Origin: Yersinia enterocolitica subsp. enterocolitica
GTDB taxonomy: Bacteria; Pseudomonadota; Gammaproteobacteria; Enterobacterales; Enterobacteriaceae
DNA length: 64,000 nt
Direction of reading: 5' to 3'
Assembly (NCBI RefSeq): GCF_901472495.1
Contig: NZ_LR590469.1
Location: forward strand, 2,294,001 to 2,358,000
A model generated the notes under the pieces. The model was not told the DNA's origin. It saw only the letters and a program-made list of their open reading frames with translations, and searched no databases. This document shows positions 34,461 through 46,744 of this stretch, piece by piece; within the stretch, counting starts at the first letter, position 1, and each line of letters begins with the position of its first letter. The position numbers and the translations under genes were made by a program.

Positions 34461-35309
34461 TTAAAACACTAACAGCATTAAGCAGGCAAATACCGGCACA
34501 GCTGCGGTCAGGCTATCGATACGATCCAGTATCCCACCATGACCAGGAATCAAATGACCACTGTCTTTGATTCCCGCTTCACGTTTAAACATACTTTCGG
34601 TCAAATCGCCGAGTACCGAGGCCAATGCCGCAACCACGGAACAGATTAACAGTATTTCTGGGATGATATCCAACGGAGCATATCGACCAAACAACCATGA
34701 TATCAGAGCTGATGTCAGTAAACCGCCAATTAATCCTTCCCACGTTTTTCCCGGTGAGACTTTAGGCGCTAATTTATGTTTACCGAATAATTTGCCGAAC
34801 ATGTAAGCGCCAGAATCGGCTCCCCACACCAAGAGCATCACATACAGCAGCCACCAGGCGCCGATATTGTGATCTTGTTCATAGCCATACTGGCGCAGTG
34901 CAACCATACCCCAGAAGAATGGGACAATGGTCAGAATGCCGAAAATTATACGTAACAGACGTGAGTCGCGCCAGACCGCTGCAGAACGTGGATAGGTCAG
35001 TACCAACAGTAATGCCGCAATCCACCACCCCATAGAGAGCCAGAGAGGCACACTCACCTGTGGAAGATGAGCTGAATGCTGGTACGCTGGTAGGCTAAGC
35101 AGCATTGATATCAGTAAAAAGCCACAAAGTATGGCCAACCAAATACGCTGAGAACGACTGGCAAACCCGGCTAATTGCCCCCACTCCCATGCCGCAAGCA
35201 TACAGACGACGAGAGTGACAATAGCAAAACCAACCGGCGGAAGCAGGAATAGTGCACCAATGACAACCGGAATCAAAATCAAAGCAGTTATGAGACGATA
35301 CTTCAGCAA
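34461..35309 (-). CDS. cdsA: Phosphatidate cytidylyltransferase
   Basis: 282-aa polytopic inner-membrane enzyme making CDP-diacylglycerol from phosphatidate and CTP, the branch point of phospholipid synthesis. About eight hydrophobic segments; the signature [28 protein letters not shown] (in sections) lies about 225-255. Ten bases after uppS. Confidence 0.96.
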   Translation of the reverse strand: MLKYRLITALILIPVVIGALFLLPPVGFAIVTLVVCMLAAWEWGQLAGFASRSQRIWLAILCGFLLISMLLSLPAYQHSAHLPQVSVPLWLSMGWWIAALLLVLTYPRSAAVWRDSRLLRIIFGILTIVPFFWGMVALRQYGYEQDHNIGAWWLLYVMLLVWGADSGAYMFGKLFGKHKLAPKVSPGKTWEGLIGGLLTSALISWLFGRYAPLDIIPEILLICSVVAALASVLGDLTESMFKREAGIKDSGHLIPGHGGILDRIDSLTAAVPVFACLMLLVF

Positions 35310-35318
35310 AAGTTCCCC

Positions 35319-36077
35319 CTAGGATGCAGTGGCATCGATAGGTGTAGTTCCCCCGAAGCGACGCTCGCGTTGTGCAAATGCATTCAGCGCACCTTCAAAG
35401 ACATGTTCATCAAAATCAGGCCAGAGTACATCAGTAAAGTAAAGTTCAGCATAGGCGATTTGCCATAACAAGAAATTACTGATGCGATGTTCACCACCGG
35501 TTCTGATCACTAAATCTACCTCAGATTGTTCATGTAGGCAGATATATGAGTTTAGCGACTCTTCACAGATATCTTTAGGTTGCAATTCTCCTCGCTGTAC
35601 CTGCTCAGCTAAGTGACGCACTCCCTGAATAATATCCCAACGGCCACCATAATTGGCAGCAATGTTAAGTTTCAGACCGTCATTATTTGCCGTTAACTCT
35701 TCTGAGCGACGGATCCGTTGCTGCAAACGTTCACTAAATCGACTGATATCACCAATGACCGATAAACGAACATTATGTTTATGCAGACTTTTTACTTCGC
35801 TGTCCAGCGCGCGAACAAAAAGTTCCATCAGTGCGGTGACTTCTTGTGCAGGGCGATTCCAGTTTTCACTGCTAAAAGCATAAAGCGTGAGTGCATCTAA
35901 CTGATGAGTGGCAGCAAAACTGACCGCCCGACGAACTGATTTCACTCCCGCTTTATGACCGAAGACCCTTAATTTACCCTGTTTTTTAGCCCAACGCCCA
36001 TTACCATCCATGATGATAGCAACATGGCGTGGAGTCAGGGGTGACAAGTTAGCCCTATCTTCATTTACAGACGACAT
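35319..36077 (-). CDS. uppS: Undecaprenyl diphosphate synthase
   Basis: 252-aa cis-prenyltransferase (IspU) that builds the C55 carrier lipid for peptidoglycan and O-antigen. Active-site Asp24 in IIMDGNGRWAKKQG; the conserved RTGGEHRISNFLLWQ motif about 193-207. First gene of the uppS-cdsA-rseP-bamA run; a terminator separates it from dxr. Confidence 0.97.
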   Translation of the reverse strand: MSSVNEDRANLSPLTPRHVAIIMDGNGRWAKKQGKLRVFGHKAGVKSVRRAVSFAATHQLDALTLYAFSSENWNRPAQEVTALMELFVRALDSEVKSLHKHNVRLSVIGDISRFSERLQQRIRRSEELTANNDGLKLNIAANYGGRWDIIQGVRHLAEQVQRGELQPKDICEESLNSYICLHEQSEVDLVIRTGGEHRISNFLLWQIAYAELYFTDVLWPDFDEHVFEGALNAFAQRERRFGGTTPIDATAS

Positions 36078-36137
36078 AATGCGAACTCATTTCCTCAATA
36101 AATCAGTTGTTCGTCCCGAACATTAGGCAGCAAGCGC

Positions 36138-36170
36138 ACAAAAAAAGCCGTGTACCAAGTCACGGCTTCT
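36138..36170 (-). terminator. Terminator after dxr
   Basis: Stem AAGCCGTG / CACGGCTT followed by seven T residues on the minus strand. It separates dxr from uppS. Confidence 0.88.
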
Positions 36171-36302
36171 TAAGTGACAGCCAAAATAGACGGTTTAAAT
36201 ACCTATTGGGCCACTAATCAACAGTCTATCTGTCCATTGACGGTGCAGACTATATCATCTCAGCCTTGCCCTAACAAATTCCCACATCAGCCTACGAGGC
36301 TT

Positions 36303-37499
36303 TTAATTATTCAATTTTGCTATTGCCTGAACGGCTGCATCACGGGCTTTACGGTCAATCACCAATACCTCATCTACACTGGCTGGCTCTGGTAATGATA
36401 ACTGCTCCACAACCATACGATTAATGACTGCAATGTCGGTGAAACGAATTCTCGAATCTAAAAATGCCATGACAGAAATTTCATTGGCGGCATTCAGTGC
36501 TGTGGTTGCGGCCTGACCTGCATTAGAAGCATCAATAGCCAGCTTCAGGCAGGGATAACGTTGATAATCCGGCTCAGCAAAAGTCAGCTCGCGTATTTTG
36601 CAGAAATCCAGCGGCGCAACGCCTGAATTCACGCGCATTGGGTACGCCATCGCATGCGCAATAGGTGTCCGCATATCTGGGGTACCCATCTGCGCCAATA
36701 CACTGCCATCATGGTAGCGCACCATCGAATGAATGACAGATTGAGGATGTAAAATAACCTCCACCTGTTCCGCGCTAGCGTTAAATAACCAGCGCGCCTC
36801 GATATACTCTAGCCCTTTGTTCATCATTGTCGCAGAGTCGACCGAAATCTTACGCCCCATAGACCAGTTTGGATGCGCGCAAGCCTGGTCTGGAGTGACA
36901 TCTGCGAATTGCACTAATGGCGTTTCGCGCAGTGGGCCACCAGAACCTGTTAAGATAATGCGGGAAACACCATTATCACTCAGTGAAGAATAGCCTAATT
37001 GAGACTGAACCTTTTCAGGTAAACTCTGAAAAATAGCATTATGTTCGCTGTCGATGGGTAGCAATTGCGCACGACTGTGCCTCACTTCATCCATAAAAAG
37101 CTTACCGCAGGTAATCAGCGACTCTTTGTTAGCCAGTAATACTTGTTTACCCGCACGGATAGCTCCCAGCGTGGAAGGCAACCCTGCGACGCCGACAATC
37201 GCAGCCATTACCTGATCGACATCGTCTATCGCCGCCAGTTCACACGCCGCTTTCTCACCGGAATAAACCTCAGTTCGTGAACCATTTTCTGCCAATATCA
37301 GGCGTAACGCTTTAGCCGAGGTTTCATCGGACATAGCTGCATAACGGGGGGCAAATTCGAGACATTGTTGCGCCATCTGGTGGACATTGCGACCAGCAAC
37401 CAATGCGGTGATTTTGAATAATTCGGGATTAGCGCGCACAACACCCAGAGTGCTGTTGCCGATGGAGCCTGTAGAACCAAGAATAGTCAGTTGCTTCAT
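36303..37499 (-). CDS. dxr: 1-deoxy-D-xylulose 5-phosphate reductoisomerase
   Basis: 398-aa NADPH enzyme (IspC) of the non-mevalonate isoprenoid pathway, target of fosmidomycin. N-terminal NADPH-binding [10 protein letters not shown] (8-17); metal and substrate site in [10 protein letters not shown] and GSGGPLRE about 150-190. The ATG at 37499 gives [14 protein letters not shown] and the E. coli length; the in-frame ATG 12 codons upstream lies at the edge of an ERIC. Its product feeds uppS downstream. Confidence 0.97.
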   Translation of the reverse strand: MKQLTILGSTGSIGNSTLGVVRANPELFKITALVAGRNVHQMAQQCLEFAPRYAAMSDETSAKALRLILAENGSRTEVYSGEKAACELAAIDDVDQVMAAIVGVAGLPSTLGAIRAGKQVLLANKESLITCGKLFMDEVRHSRAQLLPIDSEHNAIFQSLPEKVQSQLGYSSLSDNGVSRIILTGSGGPLRETPLVQFADVTPDQACAHPNWSMGRKISVDSATMMNKGLEYIEARWLFNASAEQVEVILHPQSVIHSMVRYHDGSVLAQMGTPDMRTPIAHAMAYPMRVNSGVAPLDFCKIRELTFAEPDYQRYPCLKLAIDASNAGQAATTALNAANEISVMAFLDSRIRFTDIAVINRMVVEQLSLPEPASVDEVLVIDRKARDAAVQAIAKLNN

Positions 37500-37523
37500 G
37501 AGAGTACTCTGAATAACTGTGTT

Positions 37524-37722
37524 TACACCCGTCATACTTCAAGCTGCATGTACGTTAGCTACTTTCGTTCACCCCAGCCACTTACCTGTGTAAGCTCTTG
37601 GAGATTAATGAGTCTCTTTGTGACTCACCCAGCGGGCTAGCATAAATGCTGTTCAAACCGGTCTTCGAGCGATTTGTCGCTCAATTGCCGCCTTCCTGCA
37701 ACTCGAATTATTTAGGGTATTA
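37524..37722. repeat. Long ERIC element with internal insert
   Basis: About 199 bp with both ERIC ends (ACACCCGTCATACTTCAAGC and AACTCGAATTATTTAGGGTA) and the core CACTTACCTGTGTAAGCTC. About 70 extra bases (near 37615-37682) split the second arm. It fills most of the 311-bp gap between frr and dxr; the rest should hold the dxr promoter region. Confidence 0.85.
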
Positions 37723-37810
37723 TGATAGGCGCGGCATCAATCTAATTAAATATTGAACCAGCGAAAACTAAGCGCCGCCTAAGCGACGCTATAATAGTTG
37801 TCGGCGAAGA

Positions 37811-38368
37811 TTAGAAATCCATCAACTCGGTTTCTTTGGCCGCCAATGCTGCATCAACTTTCTTGATGAAAGCATCGGTCAGCTTCTGTATATCGTCTTG
37901 AGAACGACGATCTTCATCTTCACTGATCTCTTTATCTTTCAACAAAGCTTTCACTTTTTCGTTTGCATCGCGACGCACGTTACGGATAGAGACGCGGCCC
38001 TGCTCTGCTTCTGCGCGAACAACTTTAATCAAGTCCTTACGACGCTCTTCAGTTAATGCTGGCAGTGGAACGCGAATAACAGTGCCCGCAGAAGAAGGAT
38101 TCAGACCTAAATCAGAGGTCATGATCGCTTTCTCAACAGCGGCGCTCAGGCTGCGGTCAAAGACGGTCAATGCCAGAGTACGGGAGTCTTCAACAACGAT
38201 GTTAGCCAACTGGCGCAATGGCGTAGCGGTGCCATAATACTCAACCTGAATGCCATCAAGAATGCTCGGAGAAGCGCGACCAGTACGAATCTTACTAATA
38301 TGGTTCTGGAAGACTTCTAAGCATTTCTCCATGCGTACTTCGGTATCTTTTCTAATTTCGTTAATCAC
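37811..38368 (-). CDS. frr: Ribosome recycling factor
   Basis: 185-aa factor that, with EF-G, splits the 70S ribosome after termination. Three-helix bundle domain I with conserved [17 protein letters not shown] and small domain II; C-terminal [20 protein letters not shown] is typical. Same length as E. coli. It is in the conserved rpsB-tsf-pyrH-frr order. Confidence 0.97.
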   Translation of the reverse strand: MINEIRKDTEVRMEKCLEVFQNHISKIRTGRASPSILDGIQVEYYGTATPLRQLANIVVEDSRTLALTVFDRSLSAAVEKAIMTSDLGLNPSSAGTVIRVPLPALTEERRKDLIKVVRAEAEQGRVSIRNVRRDANEKVKALLKDKEISEDEDRRSQDDIQKLTDAFIKKVDAALAAKETELMDF

Positions 38369-38500
38369 GTTGTGAACCCTTGAAAACTGGTTACTTGTCA
38401 GGCCATAACTTAAGTATAGCCGGTGAATATATAAACCAACAGTTGCTGGCTAGAGGGGCAAACGTTCAATCCAGATGCCCCTGACAGTACGGGAAGTCGC

Positions 38501-39247
38501 TTATTTAGTTACCGCTGCCACTTCTTTAGTGATCAGCGTCCCTTCATTCTCACCCATCACCACGCGACGTAAAGCGCCAGGTTTATTCATGTTAAAGACA
38601 CGAATTGGTAAGTTGTGATCACGGGCCAAAGTAAAGGCTGCCAGATCCATAACTTTCAACTCACGCTCTAAAACGTCCTGATAGGTTAACTGCTCGTACA
38701 GTGTTGCGTCAGGATTTTTCACCGGATCTGCGGAGTAAACCCCATCGACTTTTGTTGCTTTCAACACAACATCAGCTTCAATTTCGATACCACGCAGACA
38801 AGCCGCTGAATCTGTAGTGAAGAATGGGTTACCCGTACCCGCAGCAAAAATAACCACACGGTTGTGGCGCAGCAGGCTGATTGCTTCAGCCCAACTGTAA
38901 TTATCACACACACCATTAAGTGGAATAGCAGACATCAGGCGGGCGTTCACATAGGCACGGTGCAGTGCATCTCGCATTGCCAGGCCGTTCATTACGGTAG
39001 CCAGCATTCCCATGTGGTCGCCCACTACGCGGTTCATCCCAGCTTGTGCCAAACCGGCACCGCGGAACAAATTACCACCACCAATCACCACACCGACCTG
39101 AATGCCCAATTCGACCAGCTCTTTCACTTCTTGAGCCATGCGATCCAAAACGCTTGCGTCGATACCAAAACCTTCTGCACCTTGCAGGGCTTCGCCACTA
39201 AGCTTAAGCAGGATACGCTGATATACGGGTTTTGCATTGGTTGCCAT
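38501..39247 (-). CDS. pyrH: Uridylate kinase
   Basis: 248-aa amino-acid-kinase-fold UMP kinase supplying UDP for nucleotide and cell-wall precursors; hexameric and activated by GTP in the family. Motifs [10 protein letters not shown] (14-23), GGGNLFRG about 57-64 and [11 protein letters not shown] about 145-155. A few residues longer at the N-terminus than E. coli PyrH. Confidence 0.97.
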   Translation of the reverse strand: MATNAKPVYQRILLKLSGEALQGAEGFGIDASVLDRMAQEVKELVELGIQVGVVIGGGNLFRGAGLAQAGMNRVVGDHMGMLATVMNGLAMRDALHRAYVNARLMSAIPLNGVCDNYSWAEAISLLRHNRVVIFAAGTGNPFFTTDSAACLRGIEIEADVVLKATKVDGVYSADPVKNPDATLYEQLTYQDVLERELKVMDLAAFTLARDHNLPIRVFNMNKPGALRRVVMGENEGTLITKEVAAVTK

Positions 39248-39341
39248 GGTGTTCTGTCCTAAGCAGCAGTAATAATATTGGAGACCTGACCGTCAGGGTT
39301 TCAAGGCAATTTGGGGCGTTGAAAACTGACCTGACCAAGTT

Positions 39342-39467
39342 TATACCCTGGATAATTCGAGTGACAGGGAGACGATAACTGAGCGAATTCCCAGACACTT
39401 ACATCAGTAAGTGACCAAGGTAAACGGCGGCAGTCGACGCACCTGTAGCTTGAAGTATAACGGGTAT
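39342..39467. repeat. ERIC element between tsf and pyrH
   Basis: 126 bp from TATACCCTGGATAATTCGAG to TTGAAGTATAACGGGTAT, with the core CACTTACATCAGTAAGTGAC. It lies after the tsf terminator and before pyrH. Confidence 0.88.
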
Positions 39468-39476
39468 CGAATGGAT

Positions 39477-39509
39477 AAAATGGAACCGCCTGGTGGCGGC
39501 TCCATTTTT
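39477..39509 (-). terminator. Terminator after tsf
   Basis: 14-bp stem AAAATGGAGCCGCC / GGCGGTTCCATTTT with an ACCA loop on the minus strand, directly after the tsf stop. Strong terminator. Confidence 0.9.
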
Positions 39510-39513
39510 AGCA

Positions 39514-40371
39514 TTAAGACTGTTTGCTCATTGCTGCAACTTCAGCAGCAAAGTCAGTCTCAACTTTCTCAATGCCTTCGCCCACTTCAAAGCGGATGAA
39601 GTTTACAACGTCAGCGTTGTTCTCTTTCAACAGATCGCCAACAGTTTTGCTTGGGTCCATAACGAAGTTCTGACCAGTCAGAGAAACTTCGCCGGTGAAC
39701 TTACGCATACGGCCTTCAACCATCTTCTCAGCAATTTCACGTGGCTTGCCGGATTCGATAGCGATGTCCAACTGGATTTGGTGCTCGCGAGCAACAACTT
39801 CAGCAGGAACATCTTCTGGCTTAACGTATTCAGGCTTGCTTGCAGCAATGTGCATAGCAATGTGCTTAACCAGCTCTTCATCAGCGCCAGTTGCCGCAAC
39901 CATAACACCGATACGTGCGCCGTGCAGGTAAGTACCCAGAACATCGCCTTCCAGAGCAGCAACACGACGAATGTTGATGTTCTCACCGATTTTAGCCACC
40001 AGGTTAGCGCGTTGTTCTTCAAACTTAGCTTTCAGAACGTCGATATCAGTGATTTTGTCAGCCAGAGCTGCGTTGATAACTTCTTCGCCGAATGCTTTGA
40101 AGCCAGCATCTTTAGCAACAAAGTCAGTTTCGCAGTTCAGTTCCAGAATCACACCGAATTTACCGTCGGCTGATACTTTAGCCAGGATGATACCTTCAGC
40201 AGCGATACGGCCTGCTTTCTTGGCAGCTTTAGCCTGACCAGATTTACGCATATTGTCGATGGCAAGCTCAATGTCGCCGTTAGCTTCAACCAACGCCTTT
40301 TTACATTCCATCATGCCTGCGGCAGTACGCTCACGCAGTTCTTTTACCAAAGCAGCGGTAATAGCAACCAT
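39514..40371 (-). CDS. tsf: Elongation factor Ts
   Basis: 285-aa nucleotide exchange factor for EF-Tu. N-terminal UBA-like domain ([21 protein letters not shown]), core with [10 protein letters not shown] about 80-90, C-terminus [15 protein letters not shown]. The ATG at 40371 gives the family start; 28 further in-frame codons upstream include a hairpin region and are not coding. In operon with rpsB. Confidence 0.97.
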
Positions 40372-40499
40372 TTCAATTTCCTCGGTTCTCTTGTGAAAAC
40401 AAGATCTCACATTAGATACGCAAAGGGGGCCTATAAAAGGCCCCCTAACCAACATATTTCAATACCTGGTTAATAAGGGCTCACGACGAGCCTGACTTA

Positions 40500-41440
<941 letters not shown>

Positions 41441-41445
41441 CGCGC

Positions 41446-41475
41446 TTTATACCATAAACAGCCACAACACACCAA
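41446..41475 (-). promoter_or_regulatory. rpsB promoter
   Basis: TTGGTG (41475-41470) and TATAAA (41451-41446), 18 bp apart, with a TGG extended -10 and a GC-rich discriminator (GCGCGCC) typical of stringently controlled ribosomal promoters. The 200 bp from here to map should also hold the map promoter. Confidence 0.7.
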
Positions 41476-41644
41476 CTTTTGTTGTATTTAATGTCGTCAC
41501 TGCAAACGAAAGTTTGGCAGCAAATTGCTGGGCTGGTACCATTAGCGGCAGATTATTTAGGGTATATGATATTTATTCACCTGCTTATTCATATCTATTT
41601 ACTAACGGCGGCTGGTCATCTATAGCCCCTACGGACATTTTTGC

Positions 41645-42436
41645 ATGGCAATCTCAATCAAAACACCTGAAGATATTCAAAAAATGCGCGTTGCTGGCCG
41701 CTTGGCTGCTGAAGTGCTGGAAATCATTGAGCCTCACGTAAAACCAGGCGTAACTACCGGTGAACTTGATCGTATTTGTCACGACCATATCACCAACCAC
41801 CAGCAAGCCATTTCAGCTTGTCTCGGCTATCACGGCTTTCCAAAATCCGTTTGTATTTCAGTAAATGAAGTCATTTGCCACGGTATTCCAAGTGACGAAA
41901 AAGTCCTGAAAGATGGCGATATCGTCAATATCGACGTTACCGTGATTAAAGATGGTTTTCATGGCGACACATCAAAAATGTTTATTGTCGGTAAGCCAAC
42001 CATTCTTGGTGAGCGCTTGTGCCGTGTGACACAAGAGAGCCTGTATCTGGCCATCAAAATGGTTAAACCGGGTATCCGTCTGCGCACTTTGGGCAAAGAG
42101 ATCCAGAAGTTTGTAGAAGCAGAAAACTTCTCAGTAGTACGTGAATATTGTGGTCACGGCATTGGTGAAGGTTTCCATGAGGAACCACAGGTTCTGCACT
42201 ATGATGCTGATGATGGTGGTGTCGTGCTGCAAACGGGCATGGCCTTTACCATTGAACCTATGGTCAATGCTGGCGATTACCGGATTCGTACCATGAAAGA
42301 TGGCTGGACAGTAAAAACTAAAGATCGCAGCTTGTCGGCACAGTATGAGCATACTATTGTGGTAACTGATAACGGCTGCGAAATAATGACGTTGCGCAAG
42401 GATGACACCATCCCCAACCTCATAACGCACGAGTAA
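41645..42436 (+). CDS. map: Methionine aminopeptidase
   Basis: 263-aa type I enzyme that removes the initiator Met from nascent proteins. Pita-bread fold with the metal ligands in DIVNIDVT (Asp), GDTSKMF (Asp), GHGIG (His), FTIEPMV (Glu) and QYEHTIVV (Glu). Divergent from rpsB as in E. coli. Ends with a terminator. Confidence 0.97.
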   Translation: MAISIKTPEDIQKMRVAGRLAAEVLEIIEPHVKPGVTTGELDRICHDHITNHQQAISACLGYHGFPKSVCISVNEVICHGIPSDEKVLKDGDIVNIDVTVIKDGFHGDTSKMFIVGKPTILGERLCRVTQESLYLAIKMVKPGIRLRTLGKEIQKFVEAENFSVVREYCGHGIGEGFHEEPQVLHYDADDGGVVLQTGMAFTIEPMVNAGDYRIRTMKDGWTVKTKDRSLSAQYEHTIVVTDNGCEIMTLRKDDTIPNLITHE

Positions 42437-42444
42437 TAATGATA

Positions 42445-42467
42445 AGCCGGCAGCCGCCGGCTTTTTT
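42445..42467 (+). terminator. Terminator after map
   Basis: Stem AGCCGGC / GCCGGCT with a 4-nt loop, followed by a T6 run, 9 bases after the map stop. Confidence 0.88.
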
Positions 42468-42496
42468 ATGGGCTGCGTCTTTTACCAGGTAAACAT

Positions 42497-45175
42497 ATGT
42501 CTGACAATCACACCGAGCACTCTGTACTACCCGCGGTAACGAAGGTCATTCCTGAGCAGCCCGCATCACCGGCAACCTATCTTGATAGCGAGCTTAATTG
42601 CCCAGAACTCAAGCAGCGATTGGAAACTTTCCAGTCCTGGTTGGCTGATGCATTCAATGGCGGAATCAGCGCGGAGACATTAATTGCTGCGCGCAGTGAT
42701 TACATTGATCGCCTGTTAGGCCGACTGTGGACATTCTATGGCTTCGATGACGTGCCAGAAACCGCGCTGGTCGCCGTCGGTGGCTACGGCCGTGGCGAGC
42801 TGCACCCGCTATCAGATATTGATGTGCTGATTCTGTCCAAACAGCGCCTCAATGATGAGCATGCACAGCGTGTCGGCCAGTTGATTACCTTACTCTGGGA
42901 TCTGAAACTGGAAGTCGGCCACAGTGTGCGCACACTGGAAGAGTGCTTGCTGGAAGGCTTGGCTGACCTCACCGTTGCTACCAATATGGTTGAATCGCGC
43001 CTCATTTGTGGCGATGTTGCTCTATTCTTACAGATGCAAAAACACATTTTCAGCGACAACTTCTGGCCCTCGCCAAAATTTTTCCATGCCAAAGTGGTGG
43101 AGCAACAAGAGCGGCATAAACGCTATCACGGCACCAGTTATAATCTGGAACCGGATATCAAAAGCAGCCCCGGCGGATTAAGGGATATTCATACTCTTCA
43201 GTGGGTTGCCCGTCGCCATTTTGGTGCGACGTCGTTGAGTGAGATGGTTGATTTTGGTTTTCTCACTAAAGCCGAGCGCAACGAGCTGATTGAAAGCCAA
43301 AGTTTTTTGTGGCGCATCCGCTTTGCCTTGCATTTGGTACTGACCCGCTACGATAACCGCCTGCTGTTTGACCGCCAACTGAGTGTTGCCCAACTTTTGC
43401 AATATCAAGGCGAAGGGAATGAGCCGGTCGAACGCATGATGAAAGATTTTTATCGCATGACTCGCCGGGTCAGTGAGCTGAACAACATGCTGTTACAGCT
43501 ATTTGATGAAGCCATATTGGCGCTGGATACCAATGAGAAACCGCGGCCGCTGGATGATGAATTTCAATTACGTGGCGATTTAATCGATTTGCGTGATGAA
43601 AATCTCTTTGTTGATAAACCTGAAGCCATTATGCGCATGTTTTATCTCATGGTGCGCAATCAGGATATTAAAGGTATTTACTCCACCACGGTACGCCGTT
43701 TACGCCATGCCCGTCGTCACCTGAAGCAGCCATTATGTAATATCCCTGAAGCACGCAAACTGTTTATGGCCATTTTACGCCATCCGGGTGCCGTTTCCCG
43801 AGCGCTGTTACCTATGCATCGCCACAGTGTGCTGTGGGCTTATATGCCGCAGTGGGGCAGTATTGTCGGGCAGATGCAGTTTGACCTGTTTCATGCTTAT
43901 ACCGTCGATGAGCACACAATCCGAGTGTTACTTAAACTCGAAAGTTTCGCCGATGAAAGCACCCGCCCGCGCCACCCTCTTTGTGTCGAACTTTATCCGC
44001 GCTTACCTCAACCTGAACTGTTGCTACTGGCTGCGCTATTCCACGATATCGCCAAGGGACGTGGCGGCGATCATTCAATATTGGGCGCGCACGATGTACT
44101 GGAATTTGCCGAACAGCATGGGCTGAACTCCCGCGAGGCCCAACTTGTCGCCTGGCTGGTACGCTGCCATTTACTGATGTCAGTTACCGCTCAACGGCGC
44201 GATATTCAAGACCCGGCGGTGATACAGCAATTTTCAGCAGAAGTACAAAGTGAAACCCGCTTGCGCTATTTAGTCAGCCTGACAGTAGCTGATATTTGTG
44301 CCACCAATGAAAACCTGTGGAATAGCTGGAAGCAAAGCCTGTTACGTGAACTCTATTTCGCTACAGAGAAACAACTGCGCCGTGGTATGCAAAACAGCCC
44401 AGATTTACGCGAACGCGTCCGCCATCATCGGCTTCAGGCGTTGGCACTGCTGCGCATGGATAATATTGATGAAGAAGCGCTGCACCATATCTGGAGCCGC
44501 TGTCGGGCGGATTATTTCCTACGTCATTCACCCAATCAATTGGCCTGGCATGCTCGCCATCTACTGGAACATGACTCGACAAAACCATTGGTATTGGTCA
44601 GCCGCCAGGCTACTCGTGGTGGGACCGAAATCTTTATCTGGTGCCCTGATCGCCCGTCGTTGTTTGCCGCCGTGGTAGGTGAGCTAGATCGCCGCAACCT
44701 GAGTGTCCATGACGCACAGATTTTTACCAACCGAGATGGCATGGCGATGGATACCTTCATTGTATTGGAACCTGATGGCAGCCCATTAGCGCAAGATAGG
44801 CACCCTATTATCATCCATGCCTTGCAGCAAGCGATGACCCGACAAAACTATCAACACCCACGGGTAAGACGTCTATCGCCCAAATTACGCCATTTCAGTG
44901 TACCGACTGAAACTAATTTCTTACCAACACATAACGAACGCCGGACTTATCTGGAGCTTATTGCTCTAGACCAGCCAGGCTTACTGGCACGCGTCGGTGA
45001 CATTTTCGCTGATTTAGGGTTATCACTGCATAGTGCGCGTATCACCACCATCGGCGAGCGTGTTGAGGATTTATTTGTGTTAGCTGATAAGGATCGCCGT
45101 GCTTTAAGCATTGAAACGCGTCGTGAATTAGCACAACGGTTGACAGATACCCTCAATCCAAACGATAAACTGTGA
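42497..45175 (+). CDS. glnD: PII uridylyltransferase/uridylyl-removing enzyme
   Basis: 892-aa bifunctional sensor of glutamine that uridylylates or deuridylylates the PII proteins GlnB and GlnK, setting nitrogen regulation. N-terminal nucleotidyltransferase domain with [19 protein letters not shown] (about 95-112), HD hydrolase domain with [14 protein letters not shown] (about 515-528), and two C-terminal ACT domains (about 709-790 and 816-892) that bind glutamine. Full length. Between map and dapD as in E. coli. Confidence 0.97.
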   Translation: MSDNHTEHSVLPAVTKVIPEQPASPATYLDSELNCPELKQRLETFQSWLADAFNGGISAETLIAARSDYIDRLLGRLWTFYGFDDVPETALVAVGGYGRGELHPLSDIDVLILSKQRLNDEHAQRVGQLITLLWDLKLEVGHSVRTLEECLLEGLADLTVATNMVESRLICGDVALFLQMQKHIFSDNFWPSPKFFHAKVVEQQERHKRYHGTSYNLEPDIKSSPGGLRDIHTLQWVARRHFGATSLSEMVDFGFLTKAERNELIESQSFLWRIRFALHLVLTRYDNRLLFDRQLSVAQLLQYQGEGNEPVERMMKDFYRMTRRVSELNNMLLQLFDEAILALDTNEKPRPLDDEFQLRGDLIDLRDENLFVDKPEAIMRMFYLMVRNQDIKGIYSTTVRRLRHARRHLKQPLCNIPEARKLFMAILRHPGAVSRALLPMHRHSVLWAYMPQWGSIVGQMQFDLFHAYTVDEHTIRVLLKLESFADESTRPRHPLCVELYPRLPQPELLLLAALFHDIAKGRGGDHSILGAHDVLEFAEQHGLNSREAQLVAWLVRCHLLMSVTAQRRDIQDPAVIQQFSAEVQSETRLRYLVSLTVADICATNENLWNSWKQSLLRELYFATEKQLRRGMQNSPDLRERVRHHRLQALALLRMDNIDEEALHHIWSRCRADYFLRHSPNQLAWHARHLLEHDSTKPLVLVSRQATRGGTEIFIWCPDRPSLFAAVVGELDRRNLSVHDAQIFTNRDGMAMDTFIVLEPDGSPLAQDRHPIIIHALQQAMTRQNYQHPRVRRLSPKLRHFSVPTETNFLPTHNERRTYLELIALDQPGLLARVGDIFADLGLSLHSARITTIGERVEDLFVLADKDRRALSIETRRELAQRLTDTLNPNDKL

Positions 45176-45292
45176 TACAAATAACTTTTTAGTCATTAAT
45201 TTTCTTACAATCGACCCCCCAAGATCATTGACGTTATTGCTCACACTGCAATGGCTTCAAGTACGAAGGGTATAACATCAGGAAAGAACAGG

Positions 45293-46117
45293 ATGCAGCA
45301 ACTACAGAACGTTATTGAAACCGCTTTCGAACGCCGTGCAGATATCACTCCGGCGAATGTTGATACCGTCACGCGCGAAGCGATTAACCATGTAATTGAT
45401 TTACTGGATACCGGTGCTCTGCGGGTTGCAGAAAAGATTGACGGTCAGTGGGTTACCCATCAGTGGCTGAAAAAAGCCGTGCTGCTATCTTTCCGCATCA
45501 ATGACAATCAAGTCATGGAAGGGGCAGAAACGCGTTACTACGATAAAGTCCCAATGAAGTTTGCAGGCTATGATGAAGCCCGTTTCCAACGTGAAGGTTT
45601 CCGTGTCGTCCCACCGGCAACCGTGCGTAAGGGCGCATTCATTGCGCGCAATACTGTACTAATGCCTTCCTACGTTAATATCGGTGCCTTTGTTGATGAA
45701 GGCACCATGGTCGACACCTGGGCAACTGTGGGTTCTTGCGCACAAATCGGTAAGAATGTTCACTTGTCTGGCGGTGTTGGCATTGGTGGCGTGTTGGAGC
45801 CACTGCAAGCTAACCCGACCATTATCGAAGACAACTGCTTTGTCGGCGCACGTTCAGAAGTGGTCGAAGGGGTTATCGTTGAAGAAGGCTCGGTTATTTC
45901 CATGGGCGTATTTATCGGTCAAAGCACCCGTATTTATGATCGTGAAACGGGTGAAATCCATTATGGTCGCGTTCCCGCAGGCTCTGTCGTTGTTTCAGGT
46001 AATCTGCCATCAAAAGATGGTAGCTACAGCCTGTACTGCGCGGTTATCGTGAAGAAAGTGGATGCGAAAACCCGTGGAAAAGTCGGTATCAATGAGTTAT
46101 TACGCACCATCGACTAA
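45293..46117 (+). CDS. dapD: Tetrahydrodipicolinate N-succinyltransferase
   Basis: 274-aa left-handed beta-helix enzyme of the succinylase route to diaminopimelate and lysine. Hexapeptide repeats about 105-230, with [15 protein letters not shown] as the family signature. The ATG at 45293 after GGAAAGAACAGG gives [15 protein letters not shown] and the E. coli length; an in-frame ATG at 45251 lies in ERIC-like sequence. Ends with a strong terminator. Confidence 0.97.
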   Translation: MQQLQNVIETAFERRADITPANVDTVTREAINHVIDLLDTGALRVAEKIDGQWVTHQWLKKAVLLSFRINDNQVMEGAETRYYDKVPMKFAGYDEARFQREGFRVVPPATVRKGAFIARNTVLMPSYVNIGAFVDEGTMVDTWATVGSCAQIGKNVHLSGGVGIGGVLEPLQANPTIIEDNCFVGARSEVVEGVIVEEGSVISMGVFIGQSTRIYDRETGEIHYGRVPAGSVVVSGNLPSKDGSYSLYCAVIVKKVDAKTRGKVGINELLRTID

Positions 46118-46125
46118 GATTGAAG

Positions 46126-46154
46126 ATAGCGGGCTAATCCCCCGCTATTTTTTT
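46126..46154 (+). terminator. Terminator after dapD
   Basis: Perfect 8-bp stem ATAGCGGG / CCCGCTAT followed by seven T residues, 9 bases after the dapD stop. Confidence 0.9.
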
Positions 46155-46237
46155 GCCTTGTGAGTTAATCACATTTTTTGGCGAAAATTACCGTCATAAT
46201 CATAAACTGTGGAATATATACCTATAAGGGTGGCGCT

Positions 46238-46627
46238 ATGTATGACAATCTGAAAAGCTTAGGAATCACACAACCAGAAGATGTCGATCGCTATAGCCTG
46301 CGTCAGGAGGCCAATAACGACATTCTGAAAATTTACTTCCGCAAAGATAAAGGTGAGTTTTTTGCTAAGAGTGTAAAGTTCAAATACCCACGCCAACGCA
46401 AAACTGTGGTTGCTGATAATGCTGGTCATGGCTACAAAGAAATCAATGAAATCAACCCAAATCTACGCTATGTCATTGATGAACTTGATCAACTGTGCAA
46501 ACGCGATCAAGTTGAAGTTGATCTGAAACGTAAGATTCTGGATGACTTGCGTCATTTAGAGAGTGTAGTGACCAATAAGATTGCTGAAATTGAAGCTGAC
46601 CTGGAAAAACTGACCAGCGGTCGCTAA
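46238..46627 (+). CDS. yaeH: YaeH family (DUF3461) protein
   Basis: 129-aa conserved cytoplasmic protein of unknown function. [10 protein letters not shown] is the family start, at the ATG at 46238 after AAGGG; a longer frame from 46178 is not conserved. Charged C-terminal half ([29 protein letters not shown]) predicts a coiled helix. Last gene of the block that matches E. coli 4 min. Confidence 0.9.
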   Translation: MYDNLKSLGITQPEDVDRYSLRQEANNDILKIYFRKDKGEFFAKSVKFKYPRQRKTVVADNAGHGYKEINEINPNLRYVIDELDQLCKRDQVEVDLKRKILDDLRHLESVVTNKIAEIEADLEKLTSGR

Positions 46628-46705
46628 ATAGGTTGTATCACTAAAGTCATTGGTGTTGCAGGTGAATAAACATCGCTCTCACCTGCAACTATCATGGATA
46701 GAGAT

Positions 46706-46744
46706 ATATTCCCTAAATAATTCGAGTTAAAGCATGGCGGGTAT
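46706..46744. repeat. Collapsed ERIC remnant
   Basis: About 39 bp that keep both ends of an ERIC (ATTCCCTAAATAATTCGAGTT and GGCGGGTAT) with the middle deleted. It lies at the junction between the two blocks of E. coli-like gene order. Confidence 0.65.

Noticed and set aside
39493..40173. 226-codon frame antisense to tsf
   Set aside because: Exists because of the strong codon bias of tsf; crosses the tsf terminator.
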